Shown here in pieces: positions 7,509-20,502 of a DNA stretch of 64,000 bases; position 1 is the first letter of the stretch; every line of letters begins with the position of its first letter. Under the pieces are notes generated by a model. It did not search any database. It saw nothing but the letters and a program-made list of their open reading frames with translations, and was not told the origin of the DNA. The translations under genes and the position numbers were made by a program. The DNA is from JAJFUV01 sp964384215 (GTDB lineage: Bacteria > Acidobacteriota > Terriglobia > Bryobacterales > Bryobacteraceae): positions 51,468 through 115,467 of the forward strand of contig CAYLLB010000012.1 in NCBI GenBank assembly GCA_964384215.1, in the 5' to 3' direction.

Positions 7509-9526
7509 CGTGTCACAGGCGTGAAGCGGATGGCATCGGCCAGCACGTGGCCCGTCGCTCCTTCGGTCCGCAGTTCGACATAGCCTTCGGTGCCTTCGCC
7601 GAATTCGAACTCGCCGATGCGGCGGGTCTTGTCCGGCTCGACCCAGAAGTCTTCCCGGCCGTTGCGGTGTTTAACCGCGACCCGGAAGCGGGTGCCCGGC
7701 TGCAACTCGAACGGCGTCTCATCGACGAATGAGACCTGGTAGCGGCCCTCGCGCAAGTTCGGGGTGAACCTTGCGAACTCGCCCTCATCCGCGCGGCCGC
7801 CGCTCGTGCGATAGAAATCCTTGTAGCCCTTCCGCTGCCACAGATGGAAACGGTGGCCGGCCCAGAAGTACGGCGTCGCGAAGAAGCCCTGGTCCGCATC
7901 GTCCACTACCACCTCGGCGGGAGGACGATTCTGCCGGACGTCCAGCACCACGCGGAACGGCTGAGGCGAGTTGAGCGCTCCCGGGCAATCGATGAGCACC
8001 GTGGCAGAGTACAGGCCGGGCGTGAGCTTTCCGGAGGAAGCCCGCACACGCAAAGTTCGACCGTCCGGCTCCGAATCCACTTCCAGCCATCCTCCCTGCC
8101 CTTCGTAGCGGATCGACGGCGTTCGTGCAGCGCGCAGTTCACCGCCGCCCTGGTTCTTCAGTACAACCCGTTTGAAGGTGGACGACGGACTTCCGAAGCG
8201 CGCGGTGAACCGCAACAGATGCGGATCGAACGCCGGGGCTACACCATAGGTGTCGCGCGCTTCCGGGCGGCGCTCGACGAAGGACACGTCATCGGAGGAG
8301 CTCAGCGCGAGCGCCGGCTCCCGCACAGGATCTCCGTCTACGGTGATGACGTGCGTGGCACTAGCGCGCTCGACGCCATCCTCTACCGTGAGCGTGACCG
8401 GATAGACGCCCGGCCGCGCGAAAATGTGTGTAGGATTGCGGTCGACTGAGAAACCACCGTCCCCGAAAGTCCACTGATAGTTCGCTCGGAAGGCCCAACG
8501 CCCGGCGCGCGTTCCCTCGCTCGAGAACCGCACCGCTAGTCCAGTGCGAGCCGGACCGAAGGGCTCAATGACGGCCCGTATCCCGCCCGTCCGCGTCTTC
8601 TCCTGCTCGAAGATCTGCCAGAACAGCATCCATGGATCGAGCATCAGGTCTTCTTCGCCGGGCCGCCGCGTGCGGAAGATGAAGTGGGTGTGTTCGTGCG
8701 AGCCCACGAACACGCCTGCGGTCGAAGCGTAATGCGTGCCGGCTGGGATGGGCGTGTGCTCGGGCACAACCAGTGCCACCAGGTGGTGCGATTGCAGCGT
8801 CCAGGTGTCGCCGTTCGGCCAGCGGTGGATGCCGCGCCATCGATTGTTGTTGTCGCCCTTCGCGAGTGAGTTGAAGTAGTAGTGATCGTCGATGCCGATG
8901 GGCGCAAACAGGGGCGCGCCCTTGGGCTGGTTGATGTCCAGGCCGGCGTGGCACTCCGCACCCTGATAGGCGCCCATGTAGGGATCGTCGCCGTTGTAGC
9001 ATTCCGCGATATCGAGAGACAGGCGCTGGAACGGCGTCCAGGGCCTCAATTCAACTGGCGCCAGCGCGTCCTTCGCATCATTCACCGCAAAGCGCGCGCG
9101 ACGGGCCATGGCGCAGCCGGCCGTTCCACCGTGGTTGTCCGACATGAATTGCAGCGCGTCGCTCACCGCGTCCAGCCACAAACGCATGCCATTGATCACG
9201 TATGGTTCAGCGAAACTTTCCTGCGACCCCACATAGCGGAGCAAGGTCACCGCGTGGCCGTCGATCCGAACCTTCGCCCGTATTTCGTATAGTGTTCCGC
9301 CATCGCGCTGCGCTTTGCGTGGTTCGCGCAGGTTCGTCGCCAGGACGCGGGCACTAGTCTCTCCCAGAACCATCGTGCGCACCTGGCCGTTTCGCAGGCG
9401 GAACCGGACGACGTCTCCGGGGTCCATCTCGAAGGCCGTGACCGTATCCTGGGCGGTGAAGGCAAGCTCCCGGGCCAGGGCGGGAGTCATCATCAGAAAC
9501 GCTGCTAGAATGACGCCGAGTCGCAT
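7505..9526 (-). CDS. Secreted M23-like peptidase with PKD and golvesin-like C-terminal domains
   Basis: A 673-residue exported protein (signal MRLGVILAAFLMMTPALA). After an N-terminal beta-rich region comes a LytM/M23-like core: CHAGLDINQPKGAPLFAPI supplies the His and Asp, and SHEHTHFIF supplies the HxH pair, so the zinc ligands of the family are present. A PKD domain follows (YQWTFGDGG, then THIFARPGVYPVTLTVEDG). The last about 130 residues look like a golvesin/xanthan-lyase carbohydrate-binding module (DADQGFFATPYFWAG, YRTSGGRADEGEFARFTP). M23 enzymes cut cell-wall peptides, but the segment between the two motifs is unusually long. It follows the ABC-F gene by 2 bases. Confidence 0.65.
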   Translation of the reverse strand: MRLGVILAAFLMMTPALARELAFTAQDTVTAFEMDPGDVVRFRLRNGQVRTMVLGETSARVLATNLREPRKAQRDGGTLYEIRAKVRIDGHAVTLLRYVGSQESFAEPYVINGMRLWLDAVSDALQFMSDNHGGTAGCAMARRARFAVNDAKDALAPVELRPWTPFQRLSLDIAECYNGDDPYMGAYQGAECHAGLDINQPKGAPLFAPIGIDDHYYFNSLAKGDNNNRWRGIHRWPNGDTWTLQSHHLVALVVPEHTPIPAGTHYASTAGVFVGSHEHTHFIFRTRRPGEEDLMLDPWMLFWQIFEQEKTRTGGIRAVIEPFGPARTGLAVRFSSEGTRAGRWAFRANYQWTFGDGGFSVDRNPTHIFARPGVYPVTLTVEDGVERASATHVITVDGDPVREPALALSSSDDVSFVERRPEARDTYGVAPAFDPHLLRFTARFGSPSSTFKRVVLKNQGGGELRAARTPSIRYEGQGGWLEVDSEPDGRTLRVRASSGKLTPGLYSATVLIDCPGALNSPQPFRVVLDVRQNRPPAEVVVDDADQGFFATPYFWAGHRFHLWQRKGYKDFYRTSGGRADEGEFARFTPNLREGRYQVSFVDETPFELQPGTRFRVAVKHRNGREDFWVEPDKTRRIGEFEFGEGTEGYVELRTEGATGHVLADAIRFTPVTR

Positions 9527-9528
9527 TT

Positions 9529-11322
<1,794 letters not shown>

Positions 11323-11359
11323 TCTCTTTCAGGATGGCATGAAAGCATGGGCGGGTTGA

Positions 11360-11366
11360 TATTATA
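11360..11366. promoter_or_regulatory. Symmetric -10 region shared by divergent uup and glgA
   Basis: The A+T block reads TATAAT on the minus strand (11361-11366, toward uup) and TATTAT on the plus strand (11360-11365, toward glgA). It lies in the 54-base gap between the two starts. The uup transcript would have a leader of about 31 bases including an AAAGAG site; the glgA transcript would have only about 5 bases of leader. Neither side shows a clear -35. Confidence 0.45.
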
Positions 11367-11376
11367 GGCAGTAATC

Positions 11377-12795
11377 ATGCCGCGCATCCTGATGGCCGCC
11401 AGCGAAGCCGTCCCGTTCGCCAAGACCGGCGGGCTTGCCGACGTGATGGGGGCTTTGCCGGTGGCGTTGAAGGCGCGCGGCGAAGACGTCGGCGTGGTGC
11501 TGCCGCGCTATCGCGGCATGTGCCTGGACGGCGCGCGGCGTGTTTTCGACGGCCTGCAAGTCTGGCTCGGCGCGAGCGGCTTCCGGGCGGACATATACTG
11601 CACCGAGCACGAGAACGTACCGTTTTTCCTGGTGGACTCGCCCGCGTTGTTCGACCGCGAAGGGATTTACGGAGACGGCAAGGAAGACTTCCCGGATAAT
11701 CATGTTCGATATGCCGTTTTTGCCCATGCCGTGCTCGCCGTGGCGCGCCACCTGTTCCGGCCGCGCATCTTCCATTGCCACGACTGGCAAGCCGGCCTGG
11801 TCCCCGTCCTGTTGAAGTCCACGCTGTGGGGCGATCCGAGTTTTCTCGGGACCAAAACCCTGTTCACCATCCACAATCTCGGCTACCATGGCCTGTTCCC
11901 ACGCGCCGCGATGGCCGAGATCGGGCTCGACGACTCGCTCTTTCATCCCGACGCGATGGAGTTTTATGGAAGGGCCAGTTTTCTCAAGGGCGCGCTGGAG
12001 ATGAGCGATGCGCTCTCCACTGTGAGTCCGCGCTACGCGAAGGAGATCCAGACTCCGGAACTGGGATTTGGCCTGGACGGGCTGTTGCGCAAGCGCGCGG
12101 ACGTGCTCAAAGGTATTCTGAACGGAGTCGACTACAACACCTGGAATCCGGAAACGGACCCGTTCCTTGCTGCGCGCTATTCGGCCGCCCGCCTGGAGGG
12201 CAAGCGGGAGGCGAAGCGCGATCTGCTGGCCACGATCGGCCTGCCCGAGCAAGCCTTGGACAAACCGCTGGCTGGCATCGTGTCACGTTTCGTAGGTCAA
12301 AAAGGTTTTGACCTGATCGCGGATGCGGCGGACCGGTTGCTCAGCGAGGATATCTATCTGGTGGCGCTCGGTTCCGGCAATCCGCAGTATGAAAAACTGT
12401 TCCTGGATCTCGCCGCGGCCCGGCCCGACCGCGTGGGCGTGCGTATCGGCTACAACGATCCGCTGGCGCACAAGATCGAAGCCGGCTGCGATATGTTCCT
12501 CATGCCCAGCCGTTACGAACCTTGCGGGCTGAACCAGTTCTACAGCTTGCGATACGGTACGATTCCGGTGGTGCGGGCCACCGGCGGGCTTGACGACAGC
12601 GTGGACGAGGAGACCGGGTTCAAGTTCGCCGAATACTCGGGCGGCGCGCTGCTGGAGGCGGTGCGCCGCGCGCTGGAAGCTTACGCCGACCGGCCGCGTT
12701 GGGAGAGGATGATGCTTGCCGGCATGGCCAAGAATTTCTCCTGGCACACATCCGCCGCCGAGTACTCCGCGCTCTACCGCCACTTGTTAGGCTGA
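11377..12795 (+). CDS. glgA: Glycogen synthase (ADP-glucose, GT5)
   Basis: A 472-residue GT5 glycosyltransferase that extends alpha-1,4-glucan from ADP-glucose in the cytoplasm. The N-terminal KTGGLADVMGALP motif binds ADP-glucose. The C-terminal Rossmann domain has SRYEPCGLNQFYSLRYG with the conserved catalytic-site Glu, followed by ATGGLDD. Length is normal for bacterial GlgA. It is transcribed away from uup; no other glycogen gene (glgB, glgC, glgP) is nearby. The leader appears very short. Confidence 0.96.
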   Translation: MPRILMAASEAVPFAKTGGLADVMGALPVALKARGEDVGVVLPRYRGMCLDGARRVFDGLQVWLGASGFRADIYCTEHENVPFFLVDSPALFDREGIYGDGKEDFPDNHVRYAVFAHAVLAVARHLFRPRIFHCHDWQAGLVPVLLKSTLWGDPSFLGTKTLFTIHNLGYHGLFPRAAMAEIGLDDSLFHPDAMEFYGRASFLKGALEMSDALSTVSPRYAKEIQTPELGFGLDGLLRKRADVLKGILNGVDYNTWNPETDPFLAARYSAARLEGKREAKRDLLATIGLPEQALDKPLAGIVSRFVGQKGFDLIADAADRLLSEDIYLVALGSGNPQYEKLFLDLAAARPDRVGVRIGYNDPLAHKIEAGCDMFLMPSRYEPCGLNQFYSLRYGTIPVVRATGGLDDSVDEETGFKFAEYSGGALLEAVRRALEAYADRPRWERMMLAGMAKNFSWHTSAAEYSALYRHLLG

Positions 12796-12837
12796 AACCT
12801 CCCGCCGATTTCTGCATCTTGTAAAATGGAGAGACAA

Positions 12838-13173
12838 ATGGCGGGCCAGAATACATTACATTTCACCGACGCAAGCTTCGAGCAGGACGTGCTGCAGTCC
12901 GATGTCCCGGTTCTGGTGGACTTTTGGGCGGAGTGGTGCGGCCCCTGCCGCATGATCGGTCCCACGATCGACGCGATCGCGGACGAGTACGCCGGGCGGC
13001 TGAAGGTCGGGAAAGTGAACGTCGACGAGAACGGCAACACGGCCATGCGCTATCAGGTCCGCAGCATTCCTACGCTGCTCGTGTTCAAGGGCGGCAAGGT
13101 AGTGGATCAACGGGTGGGCGCGCTAGGCAAGACCGATTTGCAGAGACTGCTCACGCCATACGTCGGCGCCTGA
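12838..13173 (+). CDS. trxA: Thioredoxin
   Basis: A 111-residue cytoplasmic disulfide reductase with the classic active site WCGPC (Cys34 and Cys37) after VLVDFWAEW, a cis-Pro in RSIPTLLVF and the usual thioredoxin length. I chose the ATG at 12838 because GGAGAG lies just upstream; an in-frame ATG at 12826 would add four residues but has no binding site. It lies 42 bases downstream of glgA on the same strand and converges on mutM. Confidence 0.96.
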   Translation: MAGQNTLHFTDASFEQDVLQSDVPVLVDFWAEWCGPCRMIGPTIDAIADEYAGRLKVGKVNVDENGNTAMRYQVRSIPTLLVFKGGKVVDQRVGALGKTDLQRLLTPYVGA

Positions 13174-13191
13174 CAACCGCGCAAGCATTCC

Positions 13192-13965
13192 TTACCGTTT
13201 CTGGCACTTGGGGCAGTAGTGCGTGCCGCGCTGAGCGATGAGGATGCGCCGGATGATTGCTCCGCAGCGCCGGCACTTCTCGCCATGGCGCTGATAGACG
13301 CGGTGGCGGATCTGGAACCAGCCCTTGCGCCCCTCGGCGTCCACGTAATCGGAAACCGACGAGCCGCCACTCAAGATTGCTTCCGTGAGCACCAGGCGGA
13401 TGGCTTTGTACAGCCGGCGGGCGCGATCCGGTCCGATCCTCGCGGCGATAGCGCAAGGGTGTATGCCCGCGCGGTGCAGCGATTCGTCGGCGTAGATATT
13501 TCCCACCCCGCTCAGGAACCCCTGGTCCAGCAGCAGTGCCTTGATGCGGGTGCGGCGCGCCTTTAAGCGCCGCCGGAATTCATCGAAAGTGACTTCCAGC
13601 GGCTCCGGACCCAGCTTGGCGATGCGCGCCGGATTCATCTCGATACGCCCGAACATGCGCGGATCGACAAAATTCAGGGTGGCGTCACTGAGCGTGAAGT
13701 AAGCGCGGGTATGCGTTTCGGGCGGCGCGTTCACAAGGAGTTTGCCGGTCATCCCCAGATGAATCGACAGCACGTCGCCGCCCAGATCCAGCAGGATGTA
13801 CTTACCGCGGCGGCCTACGCTCGCGATCGTGCGCCCCGCCAGATCCGGTTCGGACTTCCATCCGAGAACGCGGGGGTTGAAGAAGCGCGCTTCCAGGATG
13901 GTCCTTCCGGTGATGTGCGGCCGCAGGGCGCGCACCGTGGTTTCGACCTCAGGCAATTCCGGCAT
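13192..13965 (-). CDS. mutM: Formamidopyrimidine-DNA glycosylase (Fpg/MutM)
   Basis: A 257-residue DNA repair enzyme that removes 8-oxoguanine and cuts the strand by beta/delta elimination. The N-terminus PELPEVET provides the catalytic Pro (after Met removal) and Glu. The helix-two-turn-helix signature reads GVGNIYADESL. The C-terminal zinc finger has CRRCG and CPKCQKR. The protein is slightly shorter than the usual about 270 residues, with the end just after the finger. It is divergent from folC with a 30-base gap. Confidence 0.95.
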   Translation of the reverse strand: MPELPEVETTVRALRPHITGRTILEARFFNPRVLGWKSEPDLAGRTIASVGRRGKYILLDLGGDVLSIHLGMTGKLLVNAPPETHTRAYFTLSDATLNFVDPRMFGRIEMNPARIAKLGPEPLEVTFDEFRRRLKARRTRIKALLLDQGFLSGVGNIYADESLHRAGIHPCAIAARIGPDRARRLYKAIRLVLTEAILSGGSSVSDYVDAEGRKGWFQIRHRVYQRHGEKCRRCGAIIRRILIAQRGTHYCPKCQKR

Positions 13966-13995
13966 GATGTATTGTGAGAGTCAGGATAACCTAGC

Positions 13996-15288
13996 ATGCG
14001 CAGTCCGTTGTACCCCGCTTCGGCTTACCCCGATTCGGTTCGTTACCTCTACTCGCTCGGAAACGAGGTAAAGACCGCAAAACTGGGCCTGGACCGCATG
14101 CGCGCGCTCTCGGCGGCGCTCGGCAATCCGGAGAAGTCGTTTCGGGTCGTACACATAGCTGGAACCAACGGCAAGGGCTCAACCGCGGCGATGATCGCAT
14201 CGTCGCTCCGCGCCTGGGGGGCGAAAACAGGACTCTACACCTCACCGCACCTGGTGGAACCGACCGAGCGCATAAGCGTCGGCGGCGAACCGGTTTCGCC
14301 CGACGAATTCGCCTCCGCGTTCGATCGCGTGCACCGCGCTGCGGAGCAACTGCTGCGCGACGGCGCGATCGATATTCATCCCACGTATTTTGAAACCGTC
14401 ACAGCCATGGCTTTCGTGCTGTTTCGCGACCGGGGGGTCGAATGGGCGGTTGTAGAAGTCGGGCTGGGCGGACGGCTGGACGCCACCAACATCGTGCTCC
14501 CGGAGCTGGCCGTGGTGACACCGGTCGATTTCGACCACGAGGCCTACCTCGGCAGGAGCCTCGAGTCCATCGCGGGCGAAAAGGCGGGTATCTTAAAGAC
14601 CGGAGTCAAGGCGGTCTTCGCCTCCCAGCGGCCTGAGGTGAAGCGGGTTCTCGAGGCAGCCGCGCGCGAGGTCCGCGCCCCGTATACCTCGGCGGAAGAC
14701 TGGCGGGTAGAGGAACTGGAAGTGACAGCGCGCGGCAGCCGCTTCACTTTGCAAAACAGGCGTGAACTGCGGATCGAATGCCCGCTCGCGGGAGAGCACC
14801 AGGCAGCGAACGCGGTCATGGCCGCCGCCGCGCTCGATTCGCTGGGCGCGCCGGACCGTGCGATCGAAGACGGCATCCGGACCACCCGGTGGCCGGGCCG
14901 GCTCGAATACGTCGGCACGCGCCCGGACATCATCCTCGACGGCGCGCACAACCCGTCCGGCGCGCGTGCCTTGGCGAAGTACATCGAGCAGTTTCGCAAG
15001 GGCCGGCGCCTGTGGCTGGTTTACGCCGCCATGCGCGACAAAGCCGTCTCCGAGGTGGCCGGCATCCTGTTCCCGCTGGCCGATCAGGTCATCGCCACCG
15101 CCCCGAATCAGGCGCGCGCGGTGCGCCCCGAAATGATCGCGGAAATCGCCGGGCATCCCCATCTGCGCGTGGCTCCACGCATCGCCGACGCGCTGGCCCT
15201 GATCGCGGATTGTCCGCCCGAAGACCTCGTCCTGATCACCGGTTCCCTTTACCTGGTAGGAGAAGTGCGCCCGCTGCTCGTAAAATGA
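13996..15288 (+). CDS. folC: Folylpolyglutamate synthase / dihydrofolate synthase
   Basis: A 430-residue Mur-ligase-family enzyme that adds glutamate to dihydropteroate or folates. The P-loop is GTNGKGSTAAM; TSPHLVEPTERI follows as the folate-binding segment, and VEVGLGGRLDATN is the second signature. The C-terminal domain has LDGAHNPSGARAL, typical of FolC. The plsC gene starts 25 bases downstream on the same strand, so the two may be co-transcribed. Confidence 0.95.
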   Translation: MRSPLYPASAYPDSVRYLYSLGNEVKTAKLGLDRMRALSAALGNPEKSFRVVHIAGTNGKGSTAAMIASSLRAWGAKTGLYTSPHLVEPTERISVGGEPVSPDEFASAFDRVHRAAEQLLRDGAIDIHPTYFETVTAMAFVLFRDRGVEWAVVEVGLGGRLDATNIVLPELAVVTPVDFDHEAYLGRSLESIAGEKAGILKTGVKAVFASQRPEVKRVLEAAAREVRAPYTSAEDWRVEELEVTARGSRFTLQNRRELRIECPLAGEHQAANAVMAAAALDSLGAPDRAIEDGIRTTRWPGRLEYVGTRPDIILDGAHNPSGARALAKYIEQFRKGRRLWLVYAAMRDKAVSEVAGILFPLADQVIATAPNQARAVRPEMIAEIAGHPHLRVAPRIADALALIADCPPEDLVLITGSLYLVGEVRPLLVK

Positions 15289-15313
15289 AGGAAGACGCAA
15301 CATTAACCGCAAC

Positions 15314-16053
15314 ATGTCGCTCAGTCATGCTTATTCCATCCTGGTCAAATGTCCGCTGATCGCCCTGTCGACCATGGTCATGGCCACCTTGTCGGTAACG
15401 GCAACACTGTTTGAGAAGGACGGCGCCCTGGCACACAAAATCGCCTGCGCGTGGGGGCGAATGCTGCTCGGCATCGGCGGCGTGAAGATCACCGTGGAGG
15501 GCGCGGAGAAGCTGTCGCCCGGCGTTTGTTACGTGTTGACGCCCAACCACTTGAGCTACATGGACACGCCGGTTTTGCTCGGGGGAATTCCGGTTCCCTT
15601 CCGCTTTCTCGCTAAGGAAGAGCTGTTCCAGATCCCGTTTCTGGGCCATCACCTGAAACACGCGGGGCACATCGCGGTGCCGCTCGGCGAGACACGGGCC
15701 TCGCTCAAAGTGCTGACACAGGCGGCGCACGTAATACGCCAGCAGAATCTGTCGGTGCTGGTGTTCCCTGAAGGCGGGCGGGCCGAGGACGGCATCCTGC
15801 AGCCCTTCAAGGAAGGCGCGGTATACATGGCCATCAAGGCCGGCGCGCCGCTGGTGCCCATCGGCTTGGTCGGAACCTACGAGGTGCTGCCCATGCACTC
15901 ACTGCACATTCGCGGGCGCCACGTGCGGCTTCGTATTGGAGATCCGATTCCCACCGAGGGCATGCATGTGCGCGATCGCGGGCGGCTCAACGCACAGTTG
16001 CGCGAGCGCGTCGCCGAATTGATCGGCCACACCGACCCCGCCTGCCAAACGGT

Positions 16054-16057
<4 letters not shown>
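15314..16057 (+). CDS. plsC: 1-acyl-sn-glycerol-3-phosphate acyltransferase
   Basis: A 247-residue membrane-associated acyltransferase of phosphatidic acid synthesis. Motif I is NHLSYMD (HX4D catalytic pair), the region FRFLAKEELFQIPFLG is motif II, and FPEGGRAEDG is motif III. A hydrophobic N-terminal segment (about residues 13-35) anchors it. It ends in a TTAG overlap with the convergent carB. No ribosome site is obvious; translation may depend on folC coupling. Confidence 0.93.
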
Positions 16058-19278
<3,221 letters not shown>

Positions 19279-19281
19279 CGG

Positions 19282-20421
19282 CTATTTGCCTCCTTTGCAT
19301 TCGCGCATGAGGCGTATGAAATCGTCGAAGAGGTAATGCGAATCGTGGGGCCCGGGCGCCGCCTCGGGGTGGTACTGCACGCAGAAAACCGGCTCCTTGC
19401 GGTGACGGAAGCCTTCGAGGGTCTGGTCGTTCAGGTTGACGTGCGTGAGCTCGATTTCGTTCGCGTTGAGCGAATCCGGATCCACCGCAAAACCATGGTT
19501 GTGCGAGGTAATTTCGACCTTCCCGGTAACCCGGTTCAGCACGGGGTGATTGGCGCCCCGGTGGCCGAATTTCAATTTGTAGGTCTTGCCGCCGAGCGCG
19601 AGCGCCAGGATCTGGTGTCCCAGGCAAATTCCGAAGATCGGCTTCTTGCCGACTAGTTTGCGCACCTGCGCCGCCTGAAACTCAAGCGGTTCGGGGTCGC
19701 CGGGGCCGTTGCTCAGGAACACGCCGTCCGGATTGAGGGCGAGCACGTCTTCGGCCAGGGTCCCGGCAGGCACCACGCGTACCGAGCAGCCCGCATGTAC
19801 CAGGCACCGTAGGATATTGTGCTTGATGCCGAAGTCGTAAGCCACCACACGGAATTCCTGCCCGGCGTCGCGGCCGGTGCGTTCGGATGGCGAACATGGT
19901 TCGACGCCTTTGGTCCAGTCGTAAGCCGCCTTCGTGGTGACACGCGTGGCGAGGTCCAGGCCCGCCATCGACGGAATGTTGCGGGCCTTTTCGACCAGCG
20001 AGGCGGGATCGCCGGTGAAGCCGCCGGAAAGCACGCCGCGCATCACGCCGCGCGTCCGCAGATGCCGCACCAGACGCCTTGTATCGATGCCGCTAATGAT
20101 GGGAATGCCGTGCCGCGCCAGAAACTCGTCGGCTCGCTCCTGGCTGCGCCAGTTGCTTACCATGGGCGAAAACTCGCGCACGGCCAGCCCTTCGATGAAA
20201 GGATGCGCGGACTCGTCGTCTCCGCGGTTGGAACCGTAATTGCCTATCTGCGGATACGTAAGAATAACAATCTGGCCTGCGTAACTCGGGTCGGTGAAGA
20301 CTTCCTGGTAGCCTGTGATAGCTGTATTGAAGACTACCTCTCCCGAGCGTTCGGAACGCGCACCAAAGCTACTACCCTCGAAGATGCACCCATCTTCCAG
20401 GGCGAGCACTGCCTTATCCAA
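19282..20421 (-). CDS. carA: Carbamoyl-phosphate synthase small (glutaminase) subunit
   Basis: A 379-residue class I glutamine amidotransferase that feeds ammonia to CarB. The nucleophile is Cys266 in FGICLGHQIL, with the His-Glu pair in HPEAAPGPHDS. The family start (LDKAVLALEDG) lies at a TTG codon at 20421, preceded by GGAGG with 7-base spacing. An ORF of 459 codons is open upstream, but it would run through the promoter region into metX and is not conserved. The TTG start could lower expression. It heads the carAB operon and is divergent from metX. Confidence 0.95.
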   Translation of the reverse strand: MDKAVLALEDGCIFEGSSFGARSERSGEVVFNTAITGYQEVFTDPSYAGQIVILTYPQIGNYGSNRGDDESAHPFIEGLAVREFSPMVSNWRSQERADEFLARHGIPIISGIDTRRLVRHLRTRGVMRGVLSGGFTGDPASLVEKARNIPSMAGLDLATRVTTKAAYDWTKGVEPCSPSERTGRDAGQEFRVVAYDFGIKHNILRCLVHAGCSVRVVPAGTLAEDVLALNPDGVFLSNGPGDPEPLEFQAAQVRKLVGKKPIFGICLGHQILALALGGKTYKLKFGHRGANHPVLNRVTGKVEITSHNHGFAVDPDSLNANEIELTHVNLNDQTLEGFRHRKEPVFCVQYHPEAAPGPHDSHYLFDDFIRLMRECKGGK

Positions 20422-20451
20422 ACGATTGTCCTCCAGGAAGGTGTAACCTGT

Positions 20452-20457
20452 ATTGTA
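20452..20457 (-). promoter_or_regulatory. Probable -10 box (TACAAT) of carAB
   Basis: TACAAT on the minus strand would start transcription near 20445, giving carA a leader of about 24 bases that contains its GGAGG site. The place where a -35 would sit (about 20475-20480) has no consensus and falls inside the 24-bp dyad, so this promoter may depend on a protein bound there. Confidence 0.4.
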
Positions 20458-20459
20458 GC

Positions 20460-20483
20460 GCAGGTAGGAGGCCTCCTTCCTGC
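20460..20483. promoter_or_regulatory. 24-bp near-perfect dyad between carA and metX (candidate operator)
   Basis: The two 12-base arms are inverted copies with 11 of 12 pairs matching. The centre is AGGAGGCCTCCT and the only mismatch is at 20465/20478. It sits between the carA TTG (20421) and the metX ATG (20503), just upstream of the carA -10 box. Such symmetry is far above chance for intergenic DNA of this size and suggests a dimeric regulator of one or both genes. The regulator is unknown. Confidence 0.55.
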
Positions 20484-20502
20484 AACTCAAGGGAATTCCG
20501 GC

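Noticed and set aside
19819..20502. N-terminal extension of metX by 228 codons
   Set aside because: The added part is antisense to carA and not like any acetyltransferase; the ATG at 20503 matches the family start and has AGGGA upstream.
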